A stretch of 64,000 nt of DNA from Hyphomicrobiales bacterium (GCA_016185245.1 JACPNZ010000042.1:124001-188000), one strand, 5' to 3'. Counted from the stretch's first letter, positions 54,354 to 62,619 are shown. Notes: generated by a model not told the origin, from the letters alone. Numbers and translations are program-made.

Positions 54354-54817
54354 AACTCGCCGCCATCGGGTTGTGGGCTGCCACTGTCACGGCCGGCGCA
54401 GCTTATCTGTCGGCGGGCTATCTCGCCGGCGCCAATGCCGGCAAGACGGCCAAGCCCGCCAGCCTCGGGCTCGAACAGATCACCTCCGACATGACCAGTG
54501 TGCCGATGATCCGCGGCGGCGCCATTCTTGGCTATGTTATAATTCAGGTGAATTTCGAGGCCGACAAGGCCCTGCTGGAGGAAATGAAGGTCGATGCCAA
54601 GCCTTACCTGGTCGATGCCGCCTTCCGCGCCGTCTATTCCAACGAAGAGACGGACTTCACCCGCGTCAAGGGCGACGATCTTGATCGTCTGACCAGGCGC
54701 ATCGCCGAACTGGCCAACGGCAACCTCGGCGCCGAAGTGGTGAAGCAGGTTCTGATCCAACAGCTCAACTATGTCCGGAAGGAAGACATCCGTACCCACT
54801 GGATCAAGGAAAAGTAG
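54347..54817 (+). CDS. FliL-like membrane-anchored protein
   Basis: A 156-aa protein with an N-terminal membrane anchor (about residues 5-28) and a soluble domain. The soluble part (VIIQVNFEADKALLEEM, then DLDRLTRRIAELANGNLGAEVVKQVLIQQLNYV) has the beta-then-helix plan of FliL. It is a second FliL-type protein in this locus, beside the genuine fliL at 34657. It could act on the stator or the basal body, but this is inferred. Its start overlaps the flgN-like stop. Confidence 0.55.
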   Translation: MLKLAAIGLWAATVTAGAAYLSAGYLAGANAGKTAKPASLGLEQITSDMTSVPMIRGGAILGYVIIQVNFEADKALLEEMKVDAKPYLVDAAFRAVYSNEETDFTRVKGDDLDRLTRRIAELANGNLGAEVVKQVLIQQLNYVRKEDIRTHWIKEK

Positions 54818-54819
54818 CT

Positions 54820-55254
54820 GTGGCGGGTCGGAACATTCCGATTGCCGCCCACCCCGCGCAGCAACCGGCCACGGGTGCCGTGCTGCTCGCCGACGTCATT
54901 GCTAGCACCCTGCGTACCGCGGTTGAGGAGAATGACGAAGCGCGGCTGGCCAGGATATCCGCCGATCCCCTCACCCTGATCACCACCCTCCGCTCCGGTC
55001 CGCAAGGGCGCGGCACCCCTATCGAGATCGGCGGAGTCGAAGCCCGCATCCGCAGCGTCATCGCCGGAATGTTGGGCCACGGAGCCGAGCAAGCTGGATT
55101 CCGGTTAACCGAAAGCGCCAGCCCTGCTGAAGCAAAACCCAGGGAGCAGCGGCCAGTCATCGACGGCACGGTCATCGATCGTCCACGAGAAGCCCTGGCG
55201 CTGTTGCTCCTTGCTCTGATCGTTACAGCCTCACTCGCGATCTGGTTGCTGTAA
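54820..55254 (+). CDS. Hypothetical tail-anchored protein, 144 aa
   Basis: Starts with GTG at 54820, two bases after the FliL-like gene. The first 120 residues are soluble and mildly charged (LLADVIASTLRTAVEENDEARL; IEIGGVEARIRSVIAGMLG). The last 20 form a single hydrophobic helix (ALALLLLALIVTASLAIWLL) ending at the C-terminus, indicating tail anchoring. No family is recognised. Position suggests a flagellar or envelope role. Confidence 0.6.
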   Translation: MAGRNIPIAAHPAQQPATGAVLLADVIASTLRTAVEENDEARLARISADPLTLITTLRSGPQGRGTPIEIGGVEARIRSVIAGMLGHGAEQAGFRLTESASPAEAKPREQRPVIDGTVIDRPREALALLLLALIVTASLAIWLL

Positions 55255-55321
55255 AAGCTGCGCACCGACTGGCACGCTACTTGCTCCATGACCCCTGCGG
55301 TTCGAGGGAGCATGGCGGGTC

Positions 55322-55522
55322 ATGGCGATCAATAGCGGATACACACTGCGCGACCTGCCGCGCGCCCGGCTCGAGGAGATCGCCCTCCGCGCCGCAATCG
55401 AGGCTCGGCGCCTGCGCGACGACACTCGCCCCAACACTTGGTTTGTCGCCGTTTGCATGGGCTTTGCCCTGGGTGTCGCGCTTGCCACGGCCGGGTTTCT
55501 CGTCGGCGCGGCGATCCGTTAG
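55322..55522 (+). CDS. Small membrane protein, 66 aa
   Basis: A 66-aa protein with a charged N-terminal half (LRDLPRARLEEIALRAAIEARRLRDD) and one C-terminal transmembrane helix (about residues 40-62, Ala/Gly-rich). It lies 67 bp after the tail-anchored gene on the same strand, at the end of the flagellar locus, and precedes the convergent acyltransferase. No family is recognised; the composition is that of a real small protein. Confidence 0.55.
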   Translation: MAINSGYTLRDLPRARLEEIALRAAIEARRLRDDTRPNTWFVAVCMGFALGVALATAGFLVGAAIR

Positions 55523-55581
55523 AGCATCCCGCGCGCCAATGGCGATGCGGCACAGAACAAGACTCGCCAGTGCGGGTGCCG

Positions 55582-56235
55582 TCACTCTTTTTGGTATTTT
55601 GCCACAAACTCCGCCGCCGTCAGAGCCTGCATGTCGGCGATCGCCTTGGCCAGACGATCATGGTCCCAGTCCCACCAGGCGAGCGAAGTGATCCGCTCAC
55701 TGATCTCCGGCGCAAAGCGCCACCGGAGAAAGCGCGCCGGCACGCCGGCAACGATGGCGTATGGCGGAACTTCCCCAGTCACCACGGCACCTGCCGCGAT
55801 TACCGCACCATGGCCGATCCTGACCCCTGGCATAACGATGGCGCCGTGGCCGACCCACACATCGTGGCCGATCTCCACCATCTTGGCCCGCCGCCGTTCG
55901 CGGAACGGCTTGTCGAGTTTCGCGCCGAAAAAGTACTCGTTGGGCCGGTAGGTGATCTTGTGCTGACTCACTCGCTCCATCGGATGCTCAAGCGCATTGA
56001 TGCGAACCTCCGAGGCTATGGCGCAGAATTTGCCGATCCGCGCATAGATCACTTCCGAATGGCGCTCGACGTAAGAATAGTCCCCAAGCTCCGAATCCCA
56101 GAACTGCACGCGCTCTTTCAATTCGGCGAAGCGGCCCAGCTTGGCGTTGCGCAAGGAGGCAGAGCCATGCACCGCCGGCTCGCCATCGCGTGAAGCGGTC
56201 TTCGAATGGCGTTTGGGTCGGTCTTCGGCGGTCAT
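55582..56235 (-). CDS. Hexapeptide-repeat acyltransferase (phosphonate-metabolism type)
   Basis: A 217-aa left-handed beta-helix transferase. GHDVWVGHGAIVMPGVRIGHGAVIAAGAVVTGEVPPYAIVAGVPARFLRWRF shows the hexapeptide ladder and the CoA-binding tail of the CatB/LacA-like group. The early SLRNAKLGRFAELKERVQFWDSELGDYSYVERHSEV is typical of the transferase annotated in phosphonate gene sets, but no phn genes are nearby. The acceptor is unknown. Intrinsic terminator of rpmB lies between the two genes. Confidence 0.8.
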   Translation of the reverse strand: MTAEDRPKRHSKTASRDGEPAVHGSASLRNAKLGRFAELKERVQFWDSELGDYSYVERHSEVIYARIGKFCAIASEVRINALEHPMERVSQHKITYRPNEYFFGAKLDKPFRERRRAKMVEIGHDVWVGHGAIVMPGVRIGHGAVIAAGAVVTGEVPPYAIVAGVPARFLRWRFAPEISERITSLAWWDWDHDRLAKAIADMQALTAAEFVAKYQKE

Positions 56236-56252
56236 ACACCCGACCTTAAGAC

Positions 56253-56274
56253 AAAACCGCTCCGAGAGGAGCGG
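56253..56274 (-). terminator. Intrinsic terminator downstream of rpmB
   Basis: Read on the minus strand, CCGCTCC (56274-56268) pairs with GGAGCGG (56263-56257) around a four-base loop and is followed by TTTT. It separates rpmB from the acyltransferase gene. Confidence 0.8.
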
Positions 56275-56301
56275 CTTTCCACGTCCGGATCCGGCGAAGG
56301 C

Positions 56302-56598
56302 TCAAGCGGCCTTCGGGGTTTCCAGCTTCCTGGCGATAGCCCGCTTGAGCTTGAGCGCCCTGGCCGATAGCTCGTCATTGCCGGCCTTCATCAGGAAGGC
56401 GTCGAGGCCACCCCGGTGCTCCACCGACTTCAGCGCGATGGCGCTGATGCGAAAGCGATAGGTGAGACCCATGGCTTCGCTCATCAGGCTGACATTGCAC
56501 AGGTTGGGCATGAACCTGGTCTTGGTCTTGTTGTTGGCATGGCTGACATTGTTGCCAACCTGCGCATCCTTGCCCGTCAACTCACAACGGCGAGCCAT
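56302..56598 (-). CDS. rpmB: 50S ribosomal protein L28
   Basis: A 98-aa large-subunit protein. [33 protein letters not shown] is the universal L28 N-terminus, and [26 protein letters not shown] fits the alphaproteobacterial form, which has a longer helical C-terminus. The start at 56598 is preceded by GGAGGAG. A terminator follows its stop. Confidence 0.97.
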   Translation of the reverse strand: MARRCELTGKDAQVGNNVSHANNKTKTRFMPNLCNVSLMSEAMGLTYRFRISAIALKSVEHRGGLDAFLMKAGNDELSARALKLKRAIARKLETPKAA

Positions 56599-57201
56599 CG
56601 TACCGCTCCTCCAAATAATCATGGCCGGAGACAGGGCCCCGGCTAGGTCGGTGCGTTCTATAGTGGCTGGCCCTTCCACGGTCAAGCTGGACCGGGCCAT
56701 GGATGCGGTAGTTCTGGAAAAGCGCCCTTCCCAATGTGGTACGGCAGGGTTAACGGCGCCTGCAGGAATATCGCCATGACAAGCCACTTCTCCCTTCCGG
56801 CTTGTAGTCCGACGCCGCCGTAACTCAACATCTTGTGAGAACAAAGTGGGAAAATATGAGTTTCGCCGATTCGACCACCCTTCGTTCCGCTACTGGAACA
56901 CTTCGTTAATAGCAGCCGGTCGCCAAGGCCATCGGCCGTTACCAGCCATTTACCCGGCCGGCAGAGGTTAACGGCCAACCTCTCGATGACCCCCCGGCCG
57001 GGGGCGATCACAACTGCGGTCCCTTGGAAAACCCTGAAATGTTGGAGGAACAGAACCTGAATCCCAGGGGCGTCAGCGATTCGGGCAGGATTCGTTCTGC
57101 TTTGAATCCAGTGATTAAGCGACTGACCTGTTCAGGGACATTTGTGCTTGACCGGAGGCTTTCGCGGCTCCAACTGTGAGGTGAGACAGCGATCCTGGAA
57201 C
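56599..57201. other. 603-bp divergent intergenic region between rpmB and the helicase gene
   Basis: It must hold the promoters for rpmB (minus) and the helicase gene (plus). No coding frame in it looks real; the longest minus-strand frame (56682-57011) has no family resemblance. The segment 57075-57112 contains short inverted repeats around GGATTC/GAATCC. No clear promoter hexamers were identified. Confidence 0.5.
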
Positions 57202-60200
57202 ATGCCGCCCGCCCGCAATCTGACCGCCGTCCTCGGACCCACCAACACCGGCAAGACGCATCTCGCGGTGGAACGCATGCTGGCCCATGGCGCCGGCATG
57301 ATCGGCCTGCCCCTGCGCCTCCTGGCCCGCGAGATCTACGACCGGGTGCGGCTGCGAGCTGGCGATGCCGCCGTGGCGCTGGTGACCGGCGAGGAAAAGA
57401 TCGTTCCCGCAAACCCCCGTTACTGGGTCTCGACGGTCGAGGCGATGCCTGCCGAGGTCGAAGTGCCCTTCCTGGCGATCGACGAGGTCCAGCTTTGTGC
57501 CGATTTCGAGAGGGGCCATATCTTCACCGACCGGGTGCTGCACCGGCGCGGCCGCGAGGAGACCATGCTGCTGGGGGCCGCCACCATGCGGCCAATTCTC
57601 GAAAACCTTCTGCCTGGCACCACCTTCGTGGCACGCCCGCGCTTTTCCAAGTTGACCTATGCCGGCCAGAAGAAGATCACCAGGCTTCCCGGACGCTCGG
57701 CCATCGTCGCCTTCTCGGCAGAGATGGTCTATGCCGTCGCCGAACTGATCCGCCGTCAGCGCGGCGGTGCGGCGGTTGTGTTGGGAGCCCTCAGCCCCCG
57801 CACCCGCAATGCCCAGGTGGCTCTCTACCAGTCGGGCGACGTCGACTACATTGTGGCAACCGACGCCATCGGCATGGGCCTCAATATGGATGTGGATCAT
57901 GTTGCTTTCGCCTCGACCCGTAAGTTCGATGGTTTCCAGTTCCGCCAGCTGGGGGCCGGGGAACTCGGCCAGGTGGCCGGCCGGGCCGGTCGCTATCTCA
58001 ACGACGGCACCTTCGGCGTGACCGGTGAGGCCGATCCCTTCGACGCCGAAACCGTCGACCGCCTCGAAAACCACCGTTTTGAAGCTGTGCGGGTTCTGCA
58101 GTGGCGAAACCGCGACCTCGATTTCGGCTCCCTCGATCGCCTTCGTCGCAGCCTCTCCACCCTGCCCCGGGTCGAGGGTCTGACCAGGGCCCAGGCCGGG
58201 CCCGACGCGCTCGCTCTGGAGGCCGCCGCCCGCGACAGCGAGACGGTAGCGCTGACAACTGCGGCGGCCGATGTCGCACGCCTGTGGGAGGTCTGCCAGA
58301 TCCCCGATTATCGCAACATCTCCCATTCCGAGCATGCCAACCTCGTCGCCCGCATCTTCCAGTTCCTGCGGACTGGGCGCGGCTACATCGACGAGGACTG
58401 GTTCGCCCGCCAGCTCAAGCACTGCGACCGCGCCGAGGGCGACCTCGACACTCTCTCCAACCGGATCTCCCACATTCGCACCTGGACCTTTGTCGCCAAC
58501 CGTGCCGACTGGCTGGAGGCGCCCCTCTATTGGCAATCGGCAGCCCGCGCGATAGAGGACAAACTTTCAGATGCCTTGCATGAGCGGCTCACTCAGCGTT
58601 TTATCGACCGCCGCACCAGCATTCTGATGAAGCGTCTGGCCCAGAAGGAAGAATTGATGTCGACTGTTGAAGAAGATGGCGCCGTCCGGGTCGAAGGCGA
58701 ATATGTCGGGCGGATCAGGGGTTTTCATTTCGTGCCTGACGGCGTGTCGGAAGCGGCCGAAGCCCGCACGTTGAAGGCGGCGGCGCTGCAGGCGGTTGCC
58801 GCCGAGATTTCCGCCAGGGCCAAGGCCGTTGCCGTGTCCGCCGACACCGACTTGAAATTGAGCCGAACCGGCGAGATCGTCTGGAATCATGCCCCGGTGG
58901 GACGTGTCGAGGTGGGGGCCTCGATCCTCAAGCCGCGAGCTTCGGTCAGCGCCGGCGATCAGCTGACCGGCAGCGACCGCGACGAGGTTCAAGCCCGGCT
59001 GCAAAAGTTTCTCGACCGGCACATCGCCACAACCCTTGAGCCGTTGATCAAGCTGGAAGAGGGCGAAGGGCTCGAGGGCATGGCTCGCGGCATCGCCTTC
59101 AGGCTGGTCGAGACCATGGGGGTTCTGCCGCGCGAGCAAGTGGCCGACGAGGTCAAGTCGCTCAGCCAGGAGGACCGTGCCAAGCTCCGCGCTCTTGGGG
59201 CCCGCTTCGGCGCCTTCCACCTGTTTGTACCGGCCCTGCTCAAGCCCGCCGCCTCCGAACTCCGGCTGCTCCTCTGGGCCCTTGGCCTCGCCAAGGAAGG
59301 CAAGCTCGAACTTTCCAACTTGCCGCTGCCGCCCAGCCAGGGCCTAACCTCGGCAGTGTTCGATCGTTCGACCCCGCGTGGCTTCTACGGTGTCTGCGGC
59401 TATCGCATCTGCGGCAACCGGGTGGTGCGCGTCGACATGCTGGAGCGGCTGGCCGACCTGATCCGCGACCGGGTGTTCTGGCGTCCGCGCTTCCCCGACG
59501 AACAGCGCCCGGCGGGGTCGGTCGAGGGCGGCGGCTTTGCCGTCGTCCCCGACATGATGTCGTTGGTCGGTTGTTCCGGCGAGGAATTCCAGGGCATCTT
59601 GCGCAGTCTCGATTTCCGCATGCAGACCAAGAAGGTGAAGCGGCCGGTCACCGCCGCACCGGCGGTGGCGGCCGAGCCCGCCGCGCCTGCAGCCGAGGCT
59701 GCACCGGAATTGGACCAAGGGGCCACCGCCACGCCCGAGCACACTCCGGAACCTGCAGGCGACAGCGTAGCCGCAGCCGAACCCGGTCCACCTGCCGCAG
59801 AATCGACCGATGCGGCCGCCGTTCCCGAGACTGCAGAAGTAACCGCCCCAGTTCTGGAGGAAATGGGGATCGAGGTCTGGTGGCCCAAGGATACCGGCCC
59901 CTTCCGTCATCGCCCGGAACGGCAAAAACCGCACCGGCAGCGCTCCCATACCACACCCCGCCCCGAAACGCCTGCCGAAGCCGGGTCCGGGACTACCGAA
60001 GTACCCGCCGCCGCGACTTCCCCTCTCCCCGAAGGTGAACCCCGCAAAGAACGCCCGCGCCGCGACGACCGGGGTCCCCGGCGCGAGACGCGGAAGGCCC
60101 GTATCGAGGAGCGCAAGTTCCCGCCCCGCGAGGAGCGCCAGCCTCGACCCGAAAAACCCATTGACCCCGACTCGCCCTTTGCCGTCTTGGCGGCCCTCAA

Positions 60201-60228
60201 GGCCAAGATGGCCGGCAACCAGAGCTGA
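57202..60228 (+). CDS. Suv3-like DExH RNA helicase
   Basis: A 1008-aa helicase of the SUV3 branch, which links alphaproteobacteria and mitochondria. Walker A is GPTNTGKTHLAVERM (residues about 12-26), the DExH-type box is AIDEVQLC, and ATDAIGMGLNMDVDHVAFAS and QVAGRAGRY are motifs V and VI. The helicase core is followed by a long C-terminal region ending in an Ala/Pro/Glu tract and a basic Arg/Pro-rich tail (about residues 810-1000), probably disordered and RNA-binding. Suv3 partners RNA exoribonucleases. The ATG at 57202 is preferred over a TTG at 57142. Confidence 0.9.
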   Translation: MPPARNLTAVLGPTNTGKTHLAVERMLAHGAGMIGLPLRLLAREIYDRVRLRAGDAAVALVTGEEKIVPANPRYWVSTVEAMPAEVEVPFLAIDEVQLCADFERGHIFTDRVLHRRGREETMLLGAATMRPILENLLPGTTFVARPRFSKLTYAGQKKITRLPGRSAIVAFSAEMVYAVAELIRRQRGGAAVVLGALSPRTRNAQVALYQSGDVDYIVATDAIGMGLNMDVDHVAFASTRKFDGFQFRQLGAGELGQVAGRAGRYLNDGTFGVTGEADPFDAETVDRLENHRFEAVRVLQWRNRDLDFGSLDRLRRSLSTLPRVEGLTRAQAGPDALALEAAARDSETVALTTAAADVARLWEVCQIPDYRNISHSEHANLVARIFQFLRTGRGYIDEDWFARQLKHCDRAEGDLDTLSNRISHIRTWTFVANRADWLEAPLYWQSAARAIEDKLSDALHERLTQRFIDRRTSILMKRLAQKEELMSTVEEDGAVRVEGEYVGRIRGFHFVPDGVSEAAEARTLKAAALQAVAAEISARAKAVAVSADTDLKLSRTGEIVWNHAPVGRVEVGASILKPRASVSAGDQLTGSDRDEVQARLQKFLDRHIATTLEPLIKLEEGEGLEGMARGIAFRLVETMGVLPREQVADEVKSLSQEDRAKLRALGARFGAFHLFVPALLKPAASELRLLLWALGLAKEGKLELSNLPLPPSQGLTSAVFDRSTPRGFYGVCGYRICGNRVVRVDMLERLADLIRDRVFWRPRFPDEQRPAGSVEGGGFAVVPDMMSLVGCSGEEFQGILRSLDFRMQTKKVKRPVTAAPAVAAEPAAPAAEAAPELDQGATATPEHTPEPAGDSVAAAEPGPPAAESTDAAAVPETAEVTAPVLEEMGIEVWWPKDTGPFRHRPERQKPHRQRSHTTPRPETPAEAGSGTTEVPAAATSPLPEGEPRKERPRRDDRGPRRETRKARIEERKFPPREERQPRPEKPIDPDSPFAVLAALKAKMAGNQS

Positions 60229-60229
60229 C

Positions 60230-60529
60230 GTGCCGGCTGCTGGCCGCCAGCGCCTTGACAAGTGGTTGTGGTGCGCCCGGATTGCCCGCACCCGGGAAAT
60301 GGCGGCGGCTCTCGTCGAGGCGGGCCACGTCCGCATCAATCGCAACAAGGCACTCAAACCCGGCCACGACGTTGTCATAGGCGATGTGCTCACCGTGGCG
60401 GTCCATCAGCGCGTCCGGATTCTGAAGGTCTTGGTCTTGGCCGAGCGGCGCGGCGCGGCCACGGCGGCCGCCGGGCTCTATGAGGACGCTGCCATGCCCA
60501 ATTTGGATGGGTTGCAAGCCAAAAAATGA
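60230..60529 (+). CDS. S4-domain RNA-binding protein (HslR-like)
   Basis: A 99-aa protein starting with GTG at 60230, one base after the helicase stop. RLDKWLWCARIARTREMAAALVEAGHVRINRNKALKPGHDVVIGDVLTV is a complete S4 RNA-binding domain. The protein resembles Hsp15/HslR, which binds stalled 50S subunits. Tight linkage to an RNA helicase suggests a shared RNA-handling role. Confidence 0.88.
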   Translation: MPAAGRQRLDKWLWCARIARTREMAAALVEAGHVRINRNKALKPGHDVVIGDVLTVAVHQRVRILKVLVLAERRGAATAAAGLYEDAAMPNLDGLQAKK

Positions 60530-60589
60530 GTGCACGGCCCTCTGGAAATTGCTAGACACCCGTTCGCTATAAAGAACGGCTGGATCTCG

Positions 60590-60928
60590 ATGACCTATAT
60601 CGTCACCGACAATTGCATCAAGTGCAAGTACATGGATTGCGTGGAAGTTTGCCCGGTGGACTGCTTCTACGAGGGCGAGAACATGCTGGTCATCCACCCC
60701 GATGAATGCATCGATTGCGGGGTCTGCGAGCCCGAATGCCCGGCCGACGCAATCAAGCCCGACACCGAGCCGGGACTGGAATCCTGGCTGAAGCTCAATA
60801 CCGAGTATGCGGCCAAATGGCCCAATATCACCACCAAACGCGAGTCCCCGGCCGACGCCAAGGAATTCGACGGCGTCGAGGGAAAGCTCGAGAAATACTT
60901 CTCGCCCAACCCCGGCGAGGGTGACTGA
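60590..60928 (+). CDS. fdxA: Ferredoxin FdxA ([3Fe-4S][4Fe-4S])
   Basis: A 112-aa seven-iron ferredoxin. [46 protein letters not shown] shows both cluster-binding sites, and the C-terminal [25 protein letters not shown] is typical of alphaproteobacterial FdxA. The ATG at 60590 gives the standard MTYIVTDNC start. It carries electrons for cytoplasmic reductions. Confidence 0.97.
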   Translation: MTYIVTDNCIKCKYMDCVEVCPVDCFYEGENMLVIHPDECIDCGVCEPECPADAIKPDTEPGLESWLKLNTEYAAKWPNITTKRESPADAKEFDGVEGKLEKYFSPNPGEGD

Positions 60929-61336
60929 TCGGCGTGCGGGGCTGGCATGCAACCACTGCAGGCGAAATCATCCGGTGCTACCCCCCCCCCGCCATTAACC
61001 TTTTCCGCCGGAACTGTCTGTGTGCGACGGAATATTGTGCCGTACACGGAGAGGTCCCGCTTTAATTTTGCCTAAACTTGTGATATAAGGCTTTTAATGA
61101 GCATGACTATCTGATTGGATCACATACCCGGGCCGCAGAGCTCGGATTTTTTTCGCCAGATGCCGGAATTCACGCCGTGAACGGGTCCCAAGGGCGCCCT
61201 TGCGGCAATTTGGCGAGGCGGGCGGTAGAATCGTTGATCGGCGGGCGTGGCGGTGGATCATGTGGATCCCCATATGTGTTGCTGTTGTCGATGGTTCCGG
61301 GTGAGATGACGGAATTGGGAAAGGCGAAGGACAGAA
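60929..61336. other. 408-bp intergenic region before carD
   Basis: It holds a run of ten C residues at 60981-60990 and, in the middle, an AT-rich stretch with TATAAG at 61084-61089 that could be a -10 for carD, though the candidate -35 (TTTAAT at 61061-61066) is weak. A 69-codon plus-strand frame at 61177-61386 has no family resemblance and overlaps the carD start. No gene is called. Confidence 0.4.
60981..60990. repeat. Homopolymer tract of ten C
   Basis: Ten consecutive C bases between fdxA and carD, about 350 bp before the carD start. Such tracts are prone to slippage; here it is noncoding. Confidence 0.6.
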
Positions 61337-62242
61337 ATGACAAAGGCAAAGAAAAAGAAGGTTCCGGCGAGGAAACCCGCCGCTAAGGCAAAGACCAAGA
61401 CGGCGCCGAAGAAGGTATCAAAGCCTCTGGTGAAGGCAAAGTCCGTCCCGGCCAAAGTCCAAGCCAAGGCCGCGGTGCGGCCGGCTCACCCACCCAAGGC
61501 AGCGGCGAAGCCCGCCGTGAAGCCGGTGCCAGCCAAGGCTCCGGCGGCGGTCAAGGCCGTGGCGCAGCCCCAAGCCGTGCGGCCCGTCACTCCGGCCGTA
61601 GCCGTGCCGCAGCGCGCCTCCGTTCACGCTCCGGCCCCCATGGCCAAGCCCGCCGTCGCCAGCCCGGCGTTAACGCCAGCCGCCCCGCGGAAGCTCACCT
61701 TCAAGATCAATGAGCTGATCGTCTATCCGGCCCACGGCGTCGGCAAGGTGGTCCAGATCGAGGAACAGGAGATCGCCGGCACCCGCCTCGAACTCTATAT
61801 CGTCGACTTCGAGAAGGAAAAACTACGCCTCAAGGTCCCCACCAGCCGCGCCGAGCAGAAGGGCATGCGCCGCCTGTCCGATCGGAGCCAGATCGAGCAG
61901 GCCTTGAAAGTTCTCAAGGGCCGGGCCCGCATCAAGCGTACCATGTGGTCGCGGCGCGCCCAGGAATACGATGCTAAGATCAACTCCGGCGATCTCATCT
62001 CGGTGGCCGAGGTGGTGCGCGACCTCTATCGTTCCGAGCGCCAGCCGGAGCAGTCTTACTCCGAACGCCAGCTGTTCGAGCAGGCGCTCGAACGCCTGGC
62101 CCGCGAGATCGCAGCGGTAAAGCGGATCGACGACGACCAGGCGATCAAGGAACTCGAAGACTATCTTGTGCGGAACGCCAAGCGCAGCCCGGTTGCCGGC
62201 GAGAAGGCCGAAGATGAGGTGCCCTCCGAGGAAGCCGCCTGA
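61337..62242 (+). CDS. carD: CarD-family regulator with a long Lys/Ala/Pro-rich N-terminal tail
   Basis: A 301-aa protein. Residues about 1-120 form a low-complexity tail of repeated K/A/P segments (MTKAKKKKVPARKPAAK, then AKPAVKPVPAKAPAAVKA) like histone H1. Residues about 120-290 are the CarD core: INELIVYPAHGVGKVVQIEEQ (RNA polymerase beta-binding Tudor-like domain), then MRRLSDRSQIEQALKVLKGRARIKRTMWSRRAQEYDAKINSGDLISVAEVVRDLYRS. CarD stabilises open complexes at many promoters. GAAGGACAG before the ATG supports the start. A terminator follows. Confidence 0.92.
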   Translation: MTKAKKKKVPARKPAAKAKTKTAPKKVSKPLVKAKSVPAKVQAKAAVRPAHPPKAAAKPAVKPVPAKAPAAVKAVAQPQAVRPVTPAVAVPQRASVHAPAPMAKPAVASPALTPAAPRKLTFKINELIVYPAHGVGKVVQIEEQEIAGTRLELYIVDFEKEKLRLKVPTSRAEQKGMRRLSDRSQIEQALKVLKGRARIKRTMWSRRAQEYDAKINSGDLISVAEVVRDLYRSERQPEQSYSERQLFEQALERLAREIAAVKRIDDDQAIKELEDYLVRNAKRSPVAGEKAEDEVPSEEAA

Positions 62243-62267
62243 GAAGCCTTCCTGCCGAAAAGGATCG

Positions 62268-62293
62268 GGGCCCGGAACTCTCCGGGCCCTTTT
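62268..62293 (+). terminator. Intrinsic terminator of carD
   Basis: GGGCCCGGA (62268-62276) pairs with TCCGGGCCC (62281-62289) across an ACTC loop and is followed by TTTT. Its stop-to-stem distance of 25 bp from carD is typical. Confidence 0.9.
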
Positions 62294-62329
62294 CATTTGG
62301 GCTGGCTTCACCCTATAAGGCTGACGATC

Positions 62330-62406
62330 GGTCCCGTAGCTCAGCTGGATAGAGCATCAGTTTCCTAAACTGAGGGTCACAGGTTCGAATCCTGTCGGGG
62401 CCGCCA
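62330..62406 (+). tRNA. tRNA-Arg(CCT)
   Basis: All arms fold: acceptor GGTCCCG/CGGGGCC, D arm GCTC/GAGC, anticodon stem TCAGT/ACTGA with loop TTCCTAA (anticodon CCT), and T arm ACAGG-TTCGAAT-CCTGT. The discriminator G and an encoded CCA follow. It reads AGG codons. Its 3' end is a classic integration site. Confidence 0.95.
62380..62406. other. Probable left attachment site of an integrated element
   Basis: The 3' part of the tRNA-Arg gene (T arm and acceptor) forms the likely crossover site. Sequence to its right has mobile-element content (AlpA-like, ArdC-like) that differs from the housekeeping genes to its left. The matching attR would lie outside the window. Confidence 0.45.
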
Positions 62407-62444
62407 ATAAATTCAAAGAGTTAAGAAAAATCGTTTGCTCGCTT

Positions 62445-62466
62445 AGTCGCACTCTAGTCACACTTT
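62445..62466. repeat. Tandem 11-bp direct repeat beside the tRNA
   Basis: AGTCGCACTCT (62445-62455) is followed immediately by AGTCACACTTT (62456-62466), matching at nine of eleven positions. The spacing of one helical turn and location next to the presumed attachment site suggest recombinase arm-type or Xis-type binding sites. Confidence 0.35.
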
Positions 62467-62603
62467 CGACGGGTGTAGCTATGTCACGCAGCGTGTCGCG
62501 ATGGTGATTCAGGCGACAGCGTCCATGCTGAGTGATTGACGAGCCATCTCGCCGATCTCTTGAAAACTTGATACGTTTTCCGTGCCTATGGGCTTGTCAA
62601 CCA

Positions 62604-62619
62604 GAGGCTCGCGAGCCTC
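62604..62619. promoter_or_regulatory. Perfect 16-bp palindrome upstream of the AlpA-like gene
   Basis: GAGGCTCGCGAGCCTC is self-complementary over its whole length, ending 17 bp before the AlpA-like start and just ahead of its ribosome-binding site (GGGAG at 62626-62630). It is a candidate operator for autoregulation of the element, or a short hairpin in the leader. Confidence 0.5.

Noticed and set aside
56682-57011. 109-codon minus-strand frame between rpmB and the helicase
   Set aside because: No domain, no good ribosome-binding site and no family resemblance; it occupies the region expected to hold the rpmB promoter.
61177-61386. 69-codon plus-strand frame overlapping the carD start
   Set aside because: Composition is unlike a protein, it overlaps carD in another frame, and the region looks like a promoter and leader.
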